Origin: Auanema rhodensis | Lineage: Eukaryota > Nematoda > Chromadorea > Rhabditida > Rhabditidae | Assembly: GCA_964057225.1 (NCBI GenBank) | Contig: OZ059899.1 | Coordinates: 4,216,001-4,280,000, forward strand | Reading direction: 5' to 3' | Length of the DNA: 64,000 bases | Shown here: positions 29,455 through 41,108 of the stretch, piece after piece | Layout of the letters: the number at the start of each line of letters is the position of its first letter | Position numbering within the stretch: the first letter of the stretch is position 1 | Program-made: the position numbers and the translations under genes | Notes under the pieces: model-generated | Database searches by the model: none | What the model was told of the DNA's origin: nothing | Seen by the model: only the letters and a program-made list of their open reading frames with translations

Positions 29455-29630
29455 ACATTCAACAGAATATATGACTGTGAGTTTGTTCAAACTTGAAGAA
29501 CCTCTTGATCAGAAATTTTAGTTGTGAATATTAATTTCTTAATCTAATTTTTCTTTCAATCATTTTGTAAATCTCCTGAAAAAAAATATATAAAAGTAAA
29601 AAACTTGAAGAATAAAACCAAAACTACTGT

Positions 29631-29702
29631 TGGAGATATGGGGAATCGAACCCCAGACTTCTCGCATGCAAAGCGAGCGCTCTACCCCTGAGCTATATCC
29701 CC
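29631..29702 (-). tRNA. tRNA-Ala(UGC)
   Basis: Consensus body; flank T variant gagtatatgac. Confidence 0.95.
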
Positions 29703-29878
29703 ACATTTGACAGAGTATATGACTGTGAGTTTGTTCAAACTTGAAGAACCTCTTGATCAAAAATTTTAGTTGTGAATATTAATCTCCTAATCTAATTTTT
29801 GTTTCAATCATTTTGTAAATCTCTTGAAAAAAAATATAGAAAAGTTAAGAACTCGAAGAATAAAACCAAAACTACTGT

Positions 29879-29950
29879 TGGAGATATGGGGAATCGAACC
29901 CCAGACTTCTCGCATGCAAAGCGAGCGCTCTACCCCTGAGCTATATCCCC
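29879..29950 (-). tRNA. tRNA-Ala(UGC)
   Basis: Consensus body, flank T. Confidence 0.95.
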
Positions 29951-30126
29951 ACATTCGACAGAATATATGACTGTGAGTTTGTTCAAACTTGAAGAACCTC
30001 TTGATCAAAAATTTTAGTTGTGAATATTAATTTCCTAATCTAATTTTTCTTTCAATCATTTTGTAAATTTCCTGAAAAAAAATTTATAAAAGTAAAGAAC
30101 TTGAAGAATAAAACCAAAACTACTGT

Positions 30127-30198
30127 TGGAGATATGGGGAATCGAACCCCAGACTTCTCGCATGCAAAGCGAGCGCTCTACCCCTGAGCTATATCCCC
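30127..30198 (-). tRNA. tRNA-Ala(UGC)
   Basis: Consensus body, flank T. Confidence 0.95.
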
Positions 30199-30374
30199 AC
30201 ATTCAACAGAATATATGACTGTGAGTTTGTTCAAACTTGAAGAACCTCTTGATCAGAAATTTTAGTTGTGAATATTAATTTCTTAATCTAATTTTTCTTT
30301 CAATCATTTTGTAAATCTCCTGAAAAAAAATATATAAAAGTAAAGAACTTGAAGAATAAAACCAAAACTACTGT

Positions 30375-30446
30375 TGGAGATATGGGGAATCGAACCCCAG
30401 ACTTCTCGCATGCAAAGCGAGCGCTCTACCCCTGAGCTATATCCCC
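30375..30446 (-). tRNA. tRNA-Ala(UGC)
   Basis: Consensus body; flank T variant gagtatatgac. Confidence 0.95.
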
Positions 30447-30622
30447 ACATTTGACAGAGTATATGACTGTGAGTTTGTTCAAACTTGAAGAACCTCTTGA
30501 TCAAAAATTTTAGTTGTGAATATTAATCTCCTAATCTAATTTTTGTTTCAATCATTTTGTAAATCTCTTTAAAAAAAATATAGAAAAGTTAAGAACTCGA
30601 AGAATAAAACCAAAACTACTGT

Positions 30623-30694
30623 TGGAGATATGGGGAATCGAACCCCAGACTTCTCGCATGCAAAGCGAGCGCTCTACCCCTGAGCTATATCCCC
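30623..30694 (-). tRNA. tRNA-Ala(UGC)
   Basis: Consensus body, flank T. Confidence 0.95.
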
Positions 30695-30870
30695 ACATTC
30701 GACAGAATATATGACTGTGAGTTTGTTCAAACTTGAAGAACCTCTTGATCAAAAATTTTAGTTGTGAATATTAATTTCCTAATCTAATTTTTCTTTCAAT
30801 CATTTTGTAAATTTCCTGAAAAAAATTTTATAAAAGTAAAGAACTTGAAGAATAAAACCAAAACTACTGT

Positions 30871-30942
30871 TGGAGATATGGGGAATCGAACCCCAGACTT
30901 CTCGCATGCAAAGCGAGCGCTCTACCCCTGAGCTATATCCCC
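30871..30942 (-). tRNA. tRNA-Ala(UGC)
   Basis: Consensus body, flank A. Confidence 0.95.
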
Positions 30943-31118
30943 ACATTCGACAAAGTCAATGACTGTGAGTTTGTTCAAACTTGAAGAACCTCTTGATCAA
31001 AAATTTTAGTTGTGAATATTAATTTCCTAATCTAATTTTTCTCTCAATCATTTTGTAAATCTCCTGAAAAAAAATATAGAAAAGTAAAGAACTTGAAGAA
31101 TAAAACCGAAACTACTGT

Positions 31119-31190
31119 TGGAGATATGAGGGATCGAACCCCAGACTTCTCGCATGCAAAGCGAGCGCTCTACCCCTGAGCTATATCCCC
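31119..31190 (-). tRNA. tRNA-Ala(UGC), class 63U plus C60
   Basis: G51:U63 wobble and U60 to C; flank A. Confidence 0.88.
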
Positions 31191-31366
31191 ACATTCGACA
31201 AAGTCAATGACTGTGAGTTTGTTCAAACTTGAAGAACCTCTTGATCAAAAATTTTAGTTGTGAATATTAATTTCCTAATCTAATTTTTCTCTCAATCATT
31301 TTGTAAATCTCCTGAAAAAAAATATAGAAAAGTAAAGAACTTGAAGAATAAAACCAAAACTACTGT

Positions 31367-31438
31367 TGGAGATATGAGGGATCGAACCCCAGACTTCTCG
31401 CATGCAAAGCGAGCGCTCTACCCCTGAGCTATATCCCC
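31367..31438 (-). tRNA. tRNA-Ala(UGC), class 63U plus C60
   Basis: G51:U63 wobble and U60 to C; flank T. Confidence 0.88.
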
Positions 31439-31614
31439 ACATTCGACAGAATATATGACTGTGAGTTTGTTCAAACTTGAAGAACCTCTTGATCAAAAAT
31501 TTTAGTTGTGAATATTAATCTCCTAATCTAATTTTTGTTTCAATCATTTTGTAAATCTCCTGAAAAAAAATATAGAAAAGTAAAGAACTTGAAGAATAAA
31601 ACCAAAACTACTGT

Positions 31615-31686
31615 TGGAGATATGGGGAATCGAACCCCAGACTTCTCGCATGCAAAGCGAGCGCTCTACCCCTGAGCTATATCCTC
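31615..31686 (-). tRNA. tRNA-Ala(UGC), class 2A
   Basis: A2·C71 mismatch; flank T. Confidence 0.75.
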
Positions 31687-31862
31687 ACATTTGACAGAAT
31701 ATATGACTGTGAGTTTGTTCAAACTTGAAAAACCTCTTGATCAAAAATTTTAGTTGTGAATATTAATTTCCTAATCTAATTTTTCTTTCAATCATTTTGT
31801 AAATTTCCTGAAAAAAAATTTATAAAAGTAAAGAACTTGAAGAATAAAACCAAAACTACTGT

Positions 31863-31934
31863 TGGAGATATGGGGAATCGAACCCCAGACTTCTCGCATG
31901 CAAAGCGAGCGCTCTACCCCTGAGCTATATCCCC
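31863..31934 (-). tRNA. tRNA-Ala(UGC)
   Basis: Consensus body, flank T. Confidence 0.95.
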
Positions 31935-32110
31935 ACATTTGACAGAATATATGACTGTGAGTTTGTTCAAACTTGAAGAACCTCTTGATCAAAAATTTTA
32001 GTTGTGAATATTAATTTCCTAATCTAATTTTTGTTTCAATCATTTTGTAAATCTCCTGAAAAAAAATATAGAAAAGTAAAGAACTTGAAGAATAAAACCA
32101 AAACTACTGT

Positions 32111-32182
32111 TGGAGATATGGGGAATCGAACCCCAGACTTCTCGCATGCAAAGCGAGCGCTCTACCCCTGAGCTATATCCCC
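32111..32182 (-). tRNA. tRNA-Ala(UGC)
   Basis: Consensus body, flank T. Confidence 0.95.
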
Positions 32183-32357
32183 ACATTTGACAGAATATAT
32201 GACTGTGAGTTTGTTCAAACTTGAAGAACCTCTTGATCAAAAATTTTAGTTGTGAATATTAATCTCCTAATCTAATTTTTGTTTCAATCATTTTGTAAAT
32301 CTCTTGAAAAAAATATAGAAAAGTTAAGAACTCGAAGAATAAAACCAAAACTACTGT

Positions 32358-32429
32358 TGGAGATATGGGGAATCGAACCCCAGACTTCTCGCATGCAAAG
32401 CGAGCGCTCTACCCCTGAGCTATATCCCC
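32358..32429 (-). tRNA. tRNA-Ala(UGC)
   Basis: Consensus body, flank T. Confidence 0.95.
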
Positions 32430-32605
32430 ACATTCGACAGAATATATGACTGTGAGTTTGTTCAAACTTGAAGAACCTCTTGATCAAAAATTTTAGTTGT
32501 GAATATTAATTTCCTAATCTAATTTTTCTTTCAATCATTTTGTAAATTTCCTGAAAAAAAATATAGAAAAGTAAAGAACTTGAAAAATAAAACCAAAACT
32601 ACTGT

Positions 32606-32677
32606 TGGAGATATGGGGAATCGAACCCCAGACTTCTCGCATGCAAAGCTAGCGCTCTACCCCTGAGCTATATCCCC
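32606..32677 (-). tRNA. tRNA-Ala(UGC), class 29A
   Basis: A29·G41 mismatch; flank T. Confidence 0.75.
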
Positions 32678-32853
32678 ACATTTGACAGAATATATGACTG
32701 TGAGTTTGTTCAAACTTGAAGAACCTCTTGATCAAAAATTTTAGTTGTGAATATTAATTTCCTAATCTAATTTTTCTTTCAATCATTTTGTAAATTTCCT
32801 GAAAAAAAATTTATAAAAGTAAAGAACTTGAAGAATAGAACCAAAACTACTGT

Positions 32854-32925
32854 TGGAGACATGGGGAATCGAACACCAGACTTCTCGCATGCAAAGCGAG
32901 CGCTCTACCCCTGAGCTATATCCCC
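32854..32925 (-). tRNA. tRNA-Ala(UGC), class 52U plus G67
   Basis: U52·C62 mismatch and U6:G67 wobble; flank T. Confidence 0.75.
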
Positions 32926-33101
32926 ACATTCGACAGAATATATGACTGTGAGTTTGTTCAAACTTGAAGAACCTCTTGATCAAAAATTTTAGTTGTGAAT
33001 ATTAATCTCCTAATCTAATTTTTGTTTCAATCATTTTGTAAATCTCTTGAAAAAAAATATAGAAAAGTTAAGAACTCGAAGAATAAAACCAAAACTACTG
33101 T

Positions 33102-33173
33102 TGGAGATATGGGGAATCGAACCCCAGACTTCTCGCATGCAAAGCGAGCGCTCTACCCCTGAGCTATATCCCC
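33102..33173 (-). tRNA. tRNA-Ala(UGC)
   Basis: Consensus body, flank T. Confidence 0.95.
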
Positions 33174-33349
33174 ACATTCGACAGAATATATGACTGTGAG
33201 TTTGTTCAAACTTGAAGAACCTCTTGATCAAAAATTTTAGTTGTGAATATTAATTTCCTAATTTAATTTTTCTTTCAATCATTTTGTAAATTTCCTGAAA
33301 AAAATTTTATAAAAGTAAAGAACTTGAAGAATAAAACCAAAACTACTGT

Positions 33350-33421
33350 TGGAGATATGGGGAATCGAACCCCAGACTTCTCGCATGCAAAGCGAGCGCT
33401 CTACCCCTGAGCTATATCCCC
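33350..33421 (-). tRNA. tRNA-Ala(UGC)
   Basis: Consensus body, flank A. Confidence 0.95.
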
Positions 33422-33597
33422 ACATTCGACAAAGTCAATGACTGTGAGTTTGTTCAAACTTGAAGAACCTCTTGATCAAAAATTTTAGTTGTGAATATTA
33501 ATTTCCTAATCTAATTTTTCTCTCAATCATTTTGTAAATCTCCTGAAAAAAAATATAGAAAAGTAAAGAACTTGAAGAATAAAACCGAAACTACTGT

Positions 33598-33669
33598 TGG
33601 AGATATGAGGGATCGAACCCCAGACTTCTCGCATGCAAAGCGAGCGCTCGACCCCTGAGCTATATCCCC
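33598..33669 (-). tRNA. tRNA-Ala(UGC), class 21C plus C60
   Basis: C21, G51:U63 and U60 to C; flank T. Confidence 0.82.
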
Positions 33670-33845
33670 ACATTTGACAGAATATATGACTGTGAGTTTG
33701 TTCAAACTTGAAGAACCTCTTGATCAAAAATTTTAGTTGTGAATATTAATTTCCTAATCTAATTTTTCTTTCAATCATTTTGTAAATTTCCTGAAAAAAA
33801 ATTTATAAAAGTAAAGAACTTGAAGAATAAAACCAAAACTACTGT

Positions 33846-33917
33846 TGGAGATATGGGGAATCGAACACCAGACTTCTCGCATGCAAAGCGAGCGCTCTAC
33901 CCCTGAGCTATATCCCC
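33846..33917 (-). tRNA. tRNA-Ala(UGC), class 52U
   Basis: U52·C62 mismatch; flank T. Confidence 0.75.
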
Positions 33918-34093
33918 ACATTTGACAGAATATATGACTGTGAGTTTGTTCAAACTTGAAGAACCTCTTGATCAAAAATTTTAGTTGTGAATATTAATTT
34001 CCTAATCTAATTTTTCTTTCAATCATTTTGTAAATTTCCTGAAAAAAAATTTATAAAAGTAAAGAACTTGAAGAATAAAACCAAAACTACTGT

Positions 34094-34165
34094 TGGAGAT
34101 ATGGGGAATCGAACACCAGACTTCTCGCATGCAAAGCGAGCGCTCTACCCCTGAGCTATATCCCC
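34094..34165 (-). tRNA. tRNA-Ala(UGC), class 52U
   Basis: U52·C62 mismatch; flank T. Confidence 0.75.
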
Positions 34166-34341
34166 ACATTCGACAGAATATATGACTGTGAGTTTGTTCA
34201 AACTTGAAGAACCTCTTGATCAAAAATTTTAGTTGTGAATATTAATCTCCTAATCTAATTTTTGTTTCAATCATTTTGTAAATTTCCTGAAAAAAAATTT
34301 ATAAAAGTAAAGACCTTGAAGAATAGAACCAAAACTACTGT

Positions 34342-34413
34342 TGGAGACATGGGGAATCGAACACCAGACTTCTCGCATGCAAAGCGAGCGCTCTACCCCT
34401 GAGCTATATCCCC
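34342..34413 (-). tRNA. tRNA-Ala(UGC), class 52U plus G67
   Basis: U52·C62 mismatch and U6:G67 wobble; flank T. Confidence 0.75.
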
Positions 34414-34589
34414 ACATTTGACAGAATATATGACTGTGAGTTTGTTCAAACCTGAAAAACCTCTTGATCAAAAATTTTAGTTGTGAATATTAATTTCCTA
34501 ATCTAATTTTTCTTTCAATCATTTTGTAAATTTCCTGAAAAAAAAATTATAAAAGTAAAGAACTTGAAGAATAAAACCAAAACTACTGT

Positions 34590-34661
34590 TGGAGATATGG
34601 GGAATCGAACCCCAGACTTCTCGCATGCAAAGCGAGCGCTCTACCCCTGAGCTATATCCCC
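34590..34661 (-). tRNA. tRNA-Ala(UGC)
   Basis: Consensus body, flank T. Confidence 0.95.
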
Positions 34662-34837
34662 ACATTCAACAGAATATATGACTGTGAGTTTGTTCAAACT
34701 TGAAGAACCTCTTGATCAGAAATTTTAGTTGTGAATATTAATTTCTTAATCTAATTTTTCTTTCAATCATTTTGTAAATCTCCTGAAAAAAAATATATAA
34801 AAGTAAAGAACTTGAAGAATAAAACCAAAACTACTGT

Positions 34838-34909
34838 TGGAGATATGGGGAATCGAACCCCAGACTTCTCGCATGCAAAGCGAGCGCTCTACCCCTGAGC
34901 TATATCCCC
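34838..34909 (-). tRNA. tRNA-Ala(UGC)
   Basis: Consensus body; flank T variant gagtatatgac. Confidence 0.95.
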
Positions 34910-35085
34910 ACATTTGACAGAGTATATGACTGTGAGTTTGTTCAAACTTGAAGAACCTCTTGATCAAAAATTTTAGTTGTGAATATTAATCTCCTAATCT
35001 AATTTTTGTTTCAATCATTTTGTAAATCTCTTGAAAAAAAATATAGAAAAGTTAAGAACTCGAAGAATAAAACCAAAACTACTGT

Positions 35086-35157
35086 TGGAGATATGGGGAA
35101 TCGAACCCCAGACTTCTCGCATGCAAAGCGAGCGCTCTACCCCTGAGCTATATCCCC
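35086..35157 (-). tRNA. tRNA-Ala(UGC)
   Basis: Consensus body, flank T. Confidence 0.95.
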
Positions 35158-35333
35158 ACATTCGACAGAATATATGACTGTGAGTTTGTTCAAACTTGAA
35201 GAACCTCTTGATCAAAAATTTTAGTTGTGAATATTAATTTCCTAATTTAATTTTTCTTTCAATCATTTTGTAAATTTCCTGAAAAAAATTTTATAAAAGT
35301 AAAGAACTTGAAGAATAAAACCAAAACTACTGT

Positions 35334-35405
35334 TGGAGATATGGGGAATCGAACCCCAGACTTCTCGCATGCAAAGCGAGCGCTCTACCCCTGAGCTATA
35401 TCCCC
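35334..35405 (-). tRNA. tRNA-Ala(UGC)
   Basis: Consensus body, flank A. Confidence 0.95.
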
Positions 35406-35581
35406 ACATTCGACAAAGTCAATGACTGTGAGTTTGTTCAAACTTGAAGAACCTCTTGATCAAAAATTTTAGTTGTGAATATTAATTTCCTAATCTAATT
35501 TTTCTCTCAATCATTTTGTAAATCTCCTGAAAAAAAATATAGAAAAGTAAAGAACTTGAAGAATAAAACCGAAACTACTGT

Positions 35582-35653
35582 TGGAGATATGAGGGATCGA
35601 ACCCCAGACTTCTCGCATGCAAAGCGAGCGCTCGACCCCTGAGCTATATCCCC
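35582..35653 (-). tRNA. tRNA-Ala(UGC), class 21C plus C60
   Basis: C21, G51:U63 and U60 to C; flank T. Confidence 0.82.
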
Positions 35654-35829
35654 ACATTTGACAGAATATATGACTGTGAGTTTGTTCAAACTTGAAGAAC
35701 CTCTTGATCAAAAATTTTAGTTGTGAATATTAATTTCCTAATCTAATTTTTCTTTCAATCATTTTGTAAATTTCCTGAAAAAAAATTTATAAAAGTAAAG
35801 AACTTGAAGAATAAAACCAAAACTACTGT

Positions 35830-35901
35830 TGGAGATATGGGGAATCGAACACCAGACTTCTCGCATGCAAAGCGAGCGCTCTACCCCTGAGCTATATCCC
35901 C
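35830..35901 (-). tRNA. tRNA-Ala(UGC), class 52U
   Basis: U52·C62 mismatch; flank T. Confidence 0.75.
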
Positions 35902-36077
35902 ACATTTGACAGAATATATGACTGTGAGTTTGTTCAAACTTGAAGAACCTCTTGATCAAAAATTTTAGTTGTGAATATTAATTTCCTAATCTAATTTTTC
36001 TTTCAATCATTTTGTAAATTTCCTGAAAAAAAATTTATAAAAGTAAAGAACTTGAAGAATAAAACCAAAACTACTGT

Positions 36078-36149
36078 TGGAGATATGGGGAATCGAACAC
36101 CAGACTTCTCGCATGCAAAGCGAGCGCTCTACCCCTGAGCTATATCCCC
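36078..36149 (-). tRNA. tRNA-Ala(UGC), class 52U
   Basis: U52·C62 mismatch; flank T. Confidence 0.75.
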
Positions 36150-36325
36150 ACATTCGACAGAATATATGACTGTGAGTTTGTTCAAACTTGAAGAACCTCT
36201 TGATCAAAAATTTTAGTTGTGAATATTAATCTCCTAATCTAATTTTTGTTTCAATCATTTTGTAAATTTCCTGAAAAAAAATTTATAAAAGTAAAGAACT
36301 TGAAGAATAAAACCAAAACTACTGT

Positions 36326-36397
36326 TGGAGATATGGGGAATCGAACCCCAGACTTCTCGCATGCAAAGCGAGCGCTCTACCCCTGAGCTATATCCTC
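36326..36397 (-). tRNA. tRNA-Ala(UGC), class 2A
   Basis: A2·C71 mismatch; flank T. Confidence 0.75.
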
Positions 36398-36573
36398 ACA
36401 TTTGACAGAATATATGACTGTGAGTTTGTTCAAACTTGAAGAACCTCTTGATCAAAAATTTTAGTTGTGAATTTTAATTTCCTAATCTAATTTTTCTCTC
36501 AATCATTTTGTAAATCTCCTGAAAAAAAATATAGAAAAGTAAAGAACTTGAAGAATAAAACCAAAACTACTGT

Positions 36574-36645
36574 TGGAGATATGGGGAATCGAACCCCAGA
36601 CTTCTCGCATGCAAAGCGAGCGCTCTACCCCTGAGCTATATCCCC
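36574..36645 (-). tRNA. tRNA-Ala(UGC)
   Basis: Consensus body, flank T. Confidence 0.95.
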
Positions 36646-36821
36646 ACATTCGACAGAATATATGACTGTGAGTTTGTTCAAACTTGAAGAACCTCTTGAT
36701 CAAAAATTTTAGTTGTGAATATTAATCTCCTAATCTAATTTTTGTTTCAATCATTTTGTAAATCTCCTGAAAAAAAATATAGAAAAGTAAAGAACTTGAA
36801 GAATAAAACCGAAACTACTGT

Positions 36822-36893
36822 TGGAGATATGAGGGATCGAACCCCAGACTTCTCGCATGCAAAGCGAGCGCTCTACCCCTGAGCTATATCCCC
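36822..36893 (-). tRNA. tRNA-Ala(UGC), class 63U plus C60
   Basis: G51:U63 wobble and U60 to C; flank A. Confidence 0.88.
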
Positions 36894-37069
36894 ACATTCG
36901 ACAAAGTCAATGACTGTGAGTTTGTTCAAACTTGAAGAACCTCTTGATCAAAAATTTTAGTTGTGAATATTAATTTCCTAATCTAATTTTTCTTTCAATC
37001 ATTTTGTAAATTTCCTGAAAAAAAATATAGAAAAGTAAAGAACTTGAAAAATAAAACCAAAACTACTGT

Positions 37070-37141
37070 TGGAGATATGGGGAATCGAACCCCAGACTTC
37101 TCGCATGCAAAGCGAGCGCTCTACCCCTGAGCTATATCCTC
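37070..37141 (-). tRNA. tRNA-Ala(UGC), class 2A
   Basis: A2·C71 mismatch; flank T. Confidence 0.75.
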
Positions 37142-37317
37142 ACATTTGACAGAATATATGACTGTGAGTTTGTTCAAACTTGAAGAACCTCTTGATCAAA
37201 AATTTTAGTTGTGAATATTAATTTCCTAATCTAATTTTTCTCTCAATCATTTTGTAAATCTCCTGAAAAAAAATATAGAAAAGTAAAGAACTTGAAGAAT
37301 AAAACCGAAACTACTGT

Positions 37318-37389
37318 TGGAGATATGAGGGATCGAACCCCAGACTTCTCGCATGCAAAGCGAGCGCTCGACCCCTGAGCTATATCCCC
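37318..37389 (-). tRNA. tRNA-Ala(UGC), class 21C plus C60
   Basis: C21, G51:U63 and U60 to C; flank T. Confidence 0.82.
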
Positions 37390-37565
37390 ACATTTGACAG
37401 AATATATGACTGTGAGTTTGTTCAAACTTGAAGAACCTCTTGATCAAAAATTTTAGTTGTGAATATTAATTTCCTAATCTAATTTTTCTTTCAATCATTT
37501 TGTAAATTTCCTGAAAAAAAATTTATAAAAGTAAAGAACTTGAAGAATAAAACCAAAACTACTGT

Positions 37566-37637
37566 TGGAGATATGGGGAATCGAACACCAGACTTCTCGC
37601 ATGCAAAGCGAGCGCTCTACCCCTGAGCTATATCCTC
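37566..37637 (-). tRNA. tRNA-Ala(UGC), classes 52U and 2A
   Basis: Both U52·C62 and A2·C71 mismatches, suggesting exchange between two classes; likely non-functional. Flank T. Confidence 0.68.
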
Positions 37638-37813
37638 ACATTTGACAGAATATATGACTGTGAGTTTGTTCAAACTTGAAGAACCTCTTGATCAAAAATT
37701 TTAGTTGTGAATATTAATTTCCTAATCTAATTTTTCTCTCAATCATTTTGTAAATCTCCTGAAAAAAAATATAGAAAAGTAAAGAACTTGAAGAATAAAA
37801 CCAAAACTACTGT

Positions 37814-37885
37814 TGGAGATATGGGGAATCGAACCCCAGACTTCTCGCATGCAAAGCGAGCGCTCTACCCCTGAGCTATATCCCC
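37814..37885 (-). tRNA. tRNA-Ala(UGC)
   Basis: Consensus body, flank T. Confidence 0.95.
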
Positions 37886-38061
37886 ACATTCGACAGAATA
37901 TATGACTGTGAGTTTGTTCAAACTTGAAGAACCTCTTGATCAAAAATTTTAGTTGTGAATATTAATCTCCTAATCTAATTTTTGTTTCAATCATTTTGTA
38001 AATCTCCTGAAAAAAAATATAGAAAAGTAAAGAACTTGAAGAATAAAACCAAAACTACTGT

Positions 38062-38133
38062 TGGAGATATGGGGAATCGAACCCCAGACTTCTCGCATGC
38101 AAAGCGAGCGCTCTACCCCTGAGCTATATCCCC
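38062..38133 (-). tRNA. tRNA-Ala(UGC)
   Basis: Consensus body, flank T. Confidence 0.95.
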
Positions 38134-38308
38134 ACATTCGACAGAATATATGACTGTGAGTTTGTTCAAACTTGAAGAACCTCTTGATCAAAAATTTTAG
38201 TTGTGAATATTAATCTCCTAATCTAATTTTTGTTTCAATCATTTTGTAAATCTCTTGAAAAAAATATAGAAAAGCAAAGAACTTGAAGAATAAAACCAAA
38301 ACTACTGT

Positions 38309-38380
38309 TGGAGATATGGGGAATCGAACCCCAGACTTCTCGCATGCAAAGCGAGCGCTCTACCCCTGAGCTATATCCCC
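38309..38380 (-). tRNA. tRNA-Ala(UGC)
   Basis: Consensus body, flank T. Confidence 0.95.
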
Positions 38381-38556
38381 ACATTCGACAGAATATATGA
38401 CTGTGAGTTTGTTCAAACTTGAAGAACCTCTTGATCAGAAATTTTAGTTGTGAATATTAATTTTCTAATCTAATTTTTCTTTCAATCATTTTGTAAATCT
38501 CCTGAAAAAAAATATATAAAAGTAAAGAACTTGAAGAATAAAACCAAAACTACTGT

Positions 38557-38628
38557 TGGAGATATGGGGAATCGAACCCCAGACTTCTCGCATGCAAAGC
38601 GAGCGCTCTACCCCTGAGCTATATCCCC
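38557..38628 (-). tRNA. tRNA-Ala(UGC)
   Basis: Consensus body, flank A. Confidence 0.95.
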
Positions 38629-38804
38629 ACATTCGACAAAGTCAATGACTGTGAGTTTGTTCAAACTTGAAGAACCTCTTGATCAAAAATTTTAGTTGTG
38701 AATATTAATTTCCTAATCTAATTTTTCTTTCAATCATTTTGTAAATTTCCTGAAAAAAAATATAGAAAAGTAAAGAACTTGAAAAATAAAACCAAAACTA
38801 CTGT

Positions 38805-38876
38805 TGGAGATATGGGGAATCGAACCCCAGACTTCTCGCATGCAAAGCTAGCGCTCTACCCCTGAGCTATATCCCC
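38805..38876 (-). tRNA. tRNA-Ala(UGC), class 29A
   Basis: A29·G41 mismatch; flank T. Confidence 0.75.
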
Positions 38877-39052
38877 ACATTTGACAGAATATATGACTGT
38901 GAGTTTGTTCAAACTTGAAGAACCTCTTGATCAAAAATTTTAGTTGTGAATATTAATTTCCTAATCTAATTTTTCTTTCAATCATTTTGTAAATTTCCTG
39001 AAAAAAAATTTATAAAAGTAAAGAACTTGAAGAATAAAACCAAAACTACTGT

Positions 39053-39124
39053 TGGAGATATGGGGAATCGAACCCCAGACTTCTCGCATGCAAAGCGAGC
39101 GCTCTACCCCTGAGCTATATCCCC
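39053..39124 (-). tRNA. tRNA-Ala(UGC)
   Basis: Consensus body, flank T. Confidence 0.95.
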
Positions 39125-39300
39125 ACATTCGACAGAATATATGACTGTGAGTTTGTTCAAACTTGAAGAACCTCTTGATCAAAAATTTTAGTTGTGAATA
39201 TTAATCTCCTAATCTAATTTTTGTTTCAATCATTTTGTAAATCTCCTGAAAAAAAATATAGAAAAGTAAAGAACTTGAAGAATAAAACCAAAACTACTGT

Positions 39301-39372
39301 TGGAGATATGGGGAATCGAACCCCAGACTTCTCGCATGCAAAGCGAGCGCTCTACCCCTGAGCTATATCCTC
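39301..39372 (-). tRNA. tRNA-Ala(UGC), class 2A
   Basis: A2·C71 mismatch; flank T. Confidence 0.75.
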
Positions 39373-39548
39373 ACATTTGACAGAATATATGACTGTGAGT
39401 TTGTTCAAACTTGAAAAACCTCTTGATCAAAAATTTTAGTTGTGAATATTAATTTCCTAATCTAATTTTTCTTTCAATCATTTTGTAAATTTCCTGAAAA
39501 AAAATTTATAAAAGTAAAGAACTTGAAGAATAAAACCAAAACTACTGT

Positions 39549-39620
39549 TGGAGATATGGGGAATCGAACCCCAGACTTCTCGCATGCAAAGCGAGCGCTC
39601 TACCCCTGAGCTATATCCCC
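39549..39620 (-). tRNA. tRNA-Ala(UGC)
   Basis: Consensus body, flank T. Confidence 0.95.
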
Positions 39621-39796
39621 ACATTTGACAGAATATATGACTGTGAGTTTGTTCAAACTTGAAGAACCTCTTGATCAAAAATTTTAGTTGTGAATATTAA
39701 TTTCCTAATCTAATTTTTGTTTCAATCATTTTGTAAATCTCCTGAAAAAAAATATAGAAAAGTAAAGAACTTGAAGAATAAAACCAAAACTACTGT

Positions 39797-39868
39797 TGGA
39801 GATATGGGGAATCGAACCCCAGACTTCTCGCATGCAAAGCGAGCGCTCTACCCCTGAGCTATATCCCC
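39797..39868 (-). tRNA. tRNA-Ala(UGC)
   Basis: Consensus body, flank T. Confidence 0.95.
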
Positions 39869-40044
39869 ACATTTGACAGAATATATGACTGTGAGTTTGT
39901 TCAAACTTGAAGAACCTCTTGATCAAAAATTTTAGTTGTGAATATTAATTTCCTAATCTAATTTTTCTTTCAATCATTTTGTAAATTTCCTGAAAAAAAA
40001 TATAGAAAAGTAAAGAACTTGAAAAATAAAACCAAAACTACTGT

Positions 40045-40116
40045 TGGAGATATGGGGAATCGAACCCCAGACTTCTCGCATGCAAAGCTAGCGCTCTACC
40101 CCTGAGCTATATTCCC
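40045..40116 (-). tRNA. tRNA-Ala(UGC), class 29A plus A4
   Basis: A29·G41 and A4·C69 mismatches; likely pseudogene. Flank T. Confidence 0.68.
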
Positions 40117-40292
40117 ACATTTGACAGAATATATGACTGTGAGTTTGTTCAAACTTGAAGAACCTCTTGATCAAAAATTTTAGTTGTGAATATTAATTTC
40201 CTAATCTAATTTTTCTTTCAATCATTTTGTAAATTTCCTGGAAAAAAATTTATAAAAGTAAAGAACTTGAAGAATAAAACCAAAACTACTGT

Positions 40293-40364
40293 TGGAGACA
40301 TGGGGAATCGAACACCAGACTTCTCGCATGCAAAGCGAGCGCTCTACCCCTGAGCTATATCCCC
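40293..40364 (-). tRNA. tRNA-Ala(UGC), class 52U plus G67
   Basis: U52·C62 mismatch and U6:G67 wobble; flank T. Confidence 0.75.
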
Positions 40365-40540
40365 ACATTCGACAGAATATATGACTGTGAGTTTGTTCAA
40401 ACTTGAAGAACCTCTTGATCAAAAATTTTAGTTGTGAATATTAATCTCCTAATCTAATTTTTGTTTCAATCATTTTGTAAATCTCCTGAAAAAAAATATA
40501 GAAAAGTAAAGAACTTGAAGAATAATACCAAAACTACTGT

Positions 40541-40612
40541 TGGAGATATGGGGAATCGAACCCCAGACTTCTCGCATGCAAAGCGAGCGCTCTACCCCTG
40601 AGCTATATCCCC
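40541..40612 (-). tRNA. tRNA-Ala(UGC)
   Basis: Consensus body, flank T. Confidence 0.95.
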
Positions 40613-40788
40613 ACATTTGACAGAATATATGACTGTGAGTTTGTTCAAACCTGAAAAACCTCTTGATCAAAAATTTTAGTTGTGAATATTAATTTCCTAA
40701 TCTAATTTTTCTTTCAATCATTTTGTAAATTTCCTGAAAAAAAATTTATAAAAGTAAAGAACTTGAAGAATAAAACCAAAACTACTGT

Positions 40789-40860
40789 TGGAGATATGGG
40801 GAATCGAACCCCAGACTTCTCGCATGCAAAGCGAGCGCTCTACCCCTGAGCTATATCCCC
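40789..40860 (-). tRNA. tRNA-Ala(UGC)
   Basis: Consensus body, flank T. Confidence 0.95.
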
Positions 40861-41036
40861 ACATTCGACAGAATATATGACTGTGAGTTTGTTCAAACTT
40901 GAAGAACCTCTTGATCAGAAATTTTAGTTGTGAATATTAATTTCTTAATCTAATTTTTCTTTCAATCATTTTGTAAATCTCCTGAAAAAAAATATATAAA
41001 AGTAAAGAACTTGAAGAATAAAACCAAAACTACTGT

Positions 41037-41108
41037 TGGAGATATGGGGAATCGAACCCCAGACTTCTCGCATGCAAAGCGAGCGCTCTACCCCTGAGCT
41101 ATATCCCC
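41037..41108 (-). tRNA. tRNA-Ala(UGC)
   Basis: Consensus body, flank T. Confidence 0.95.
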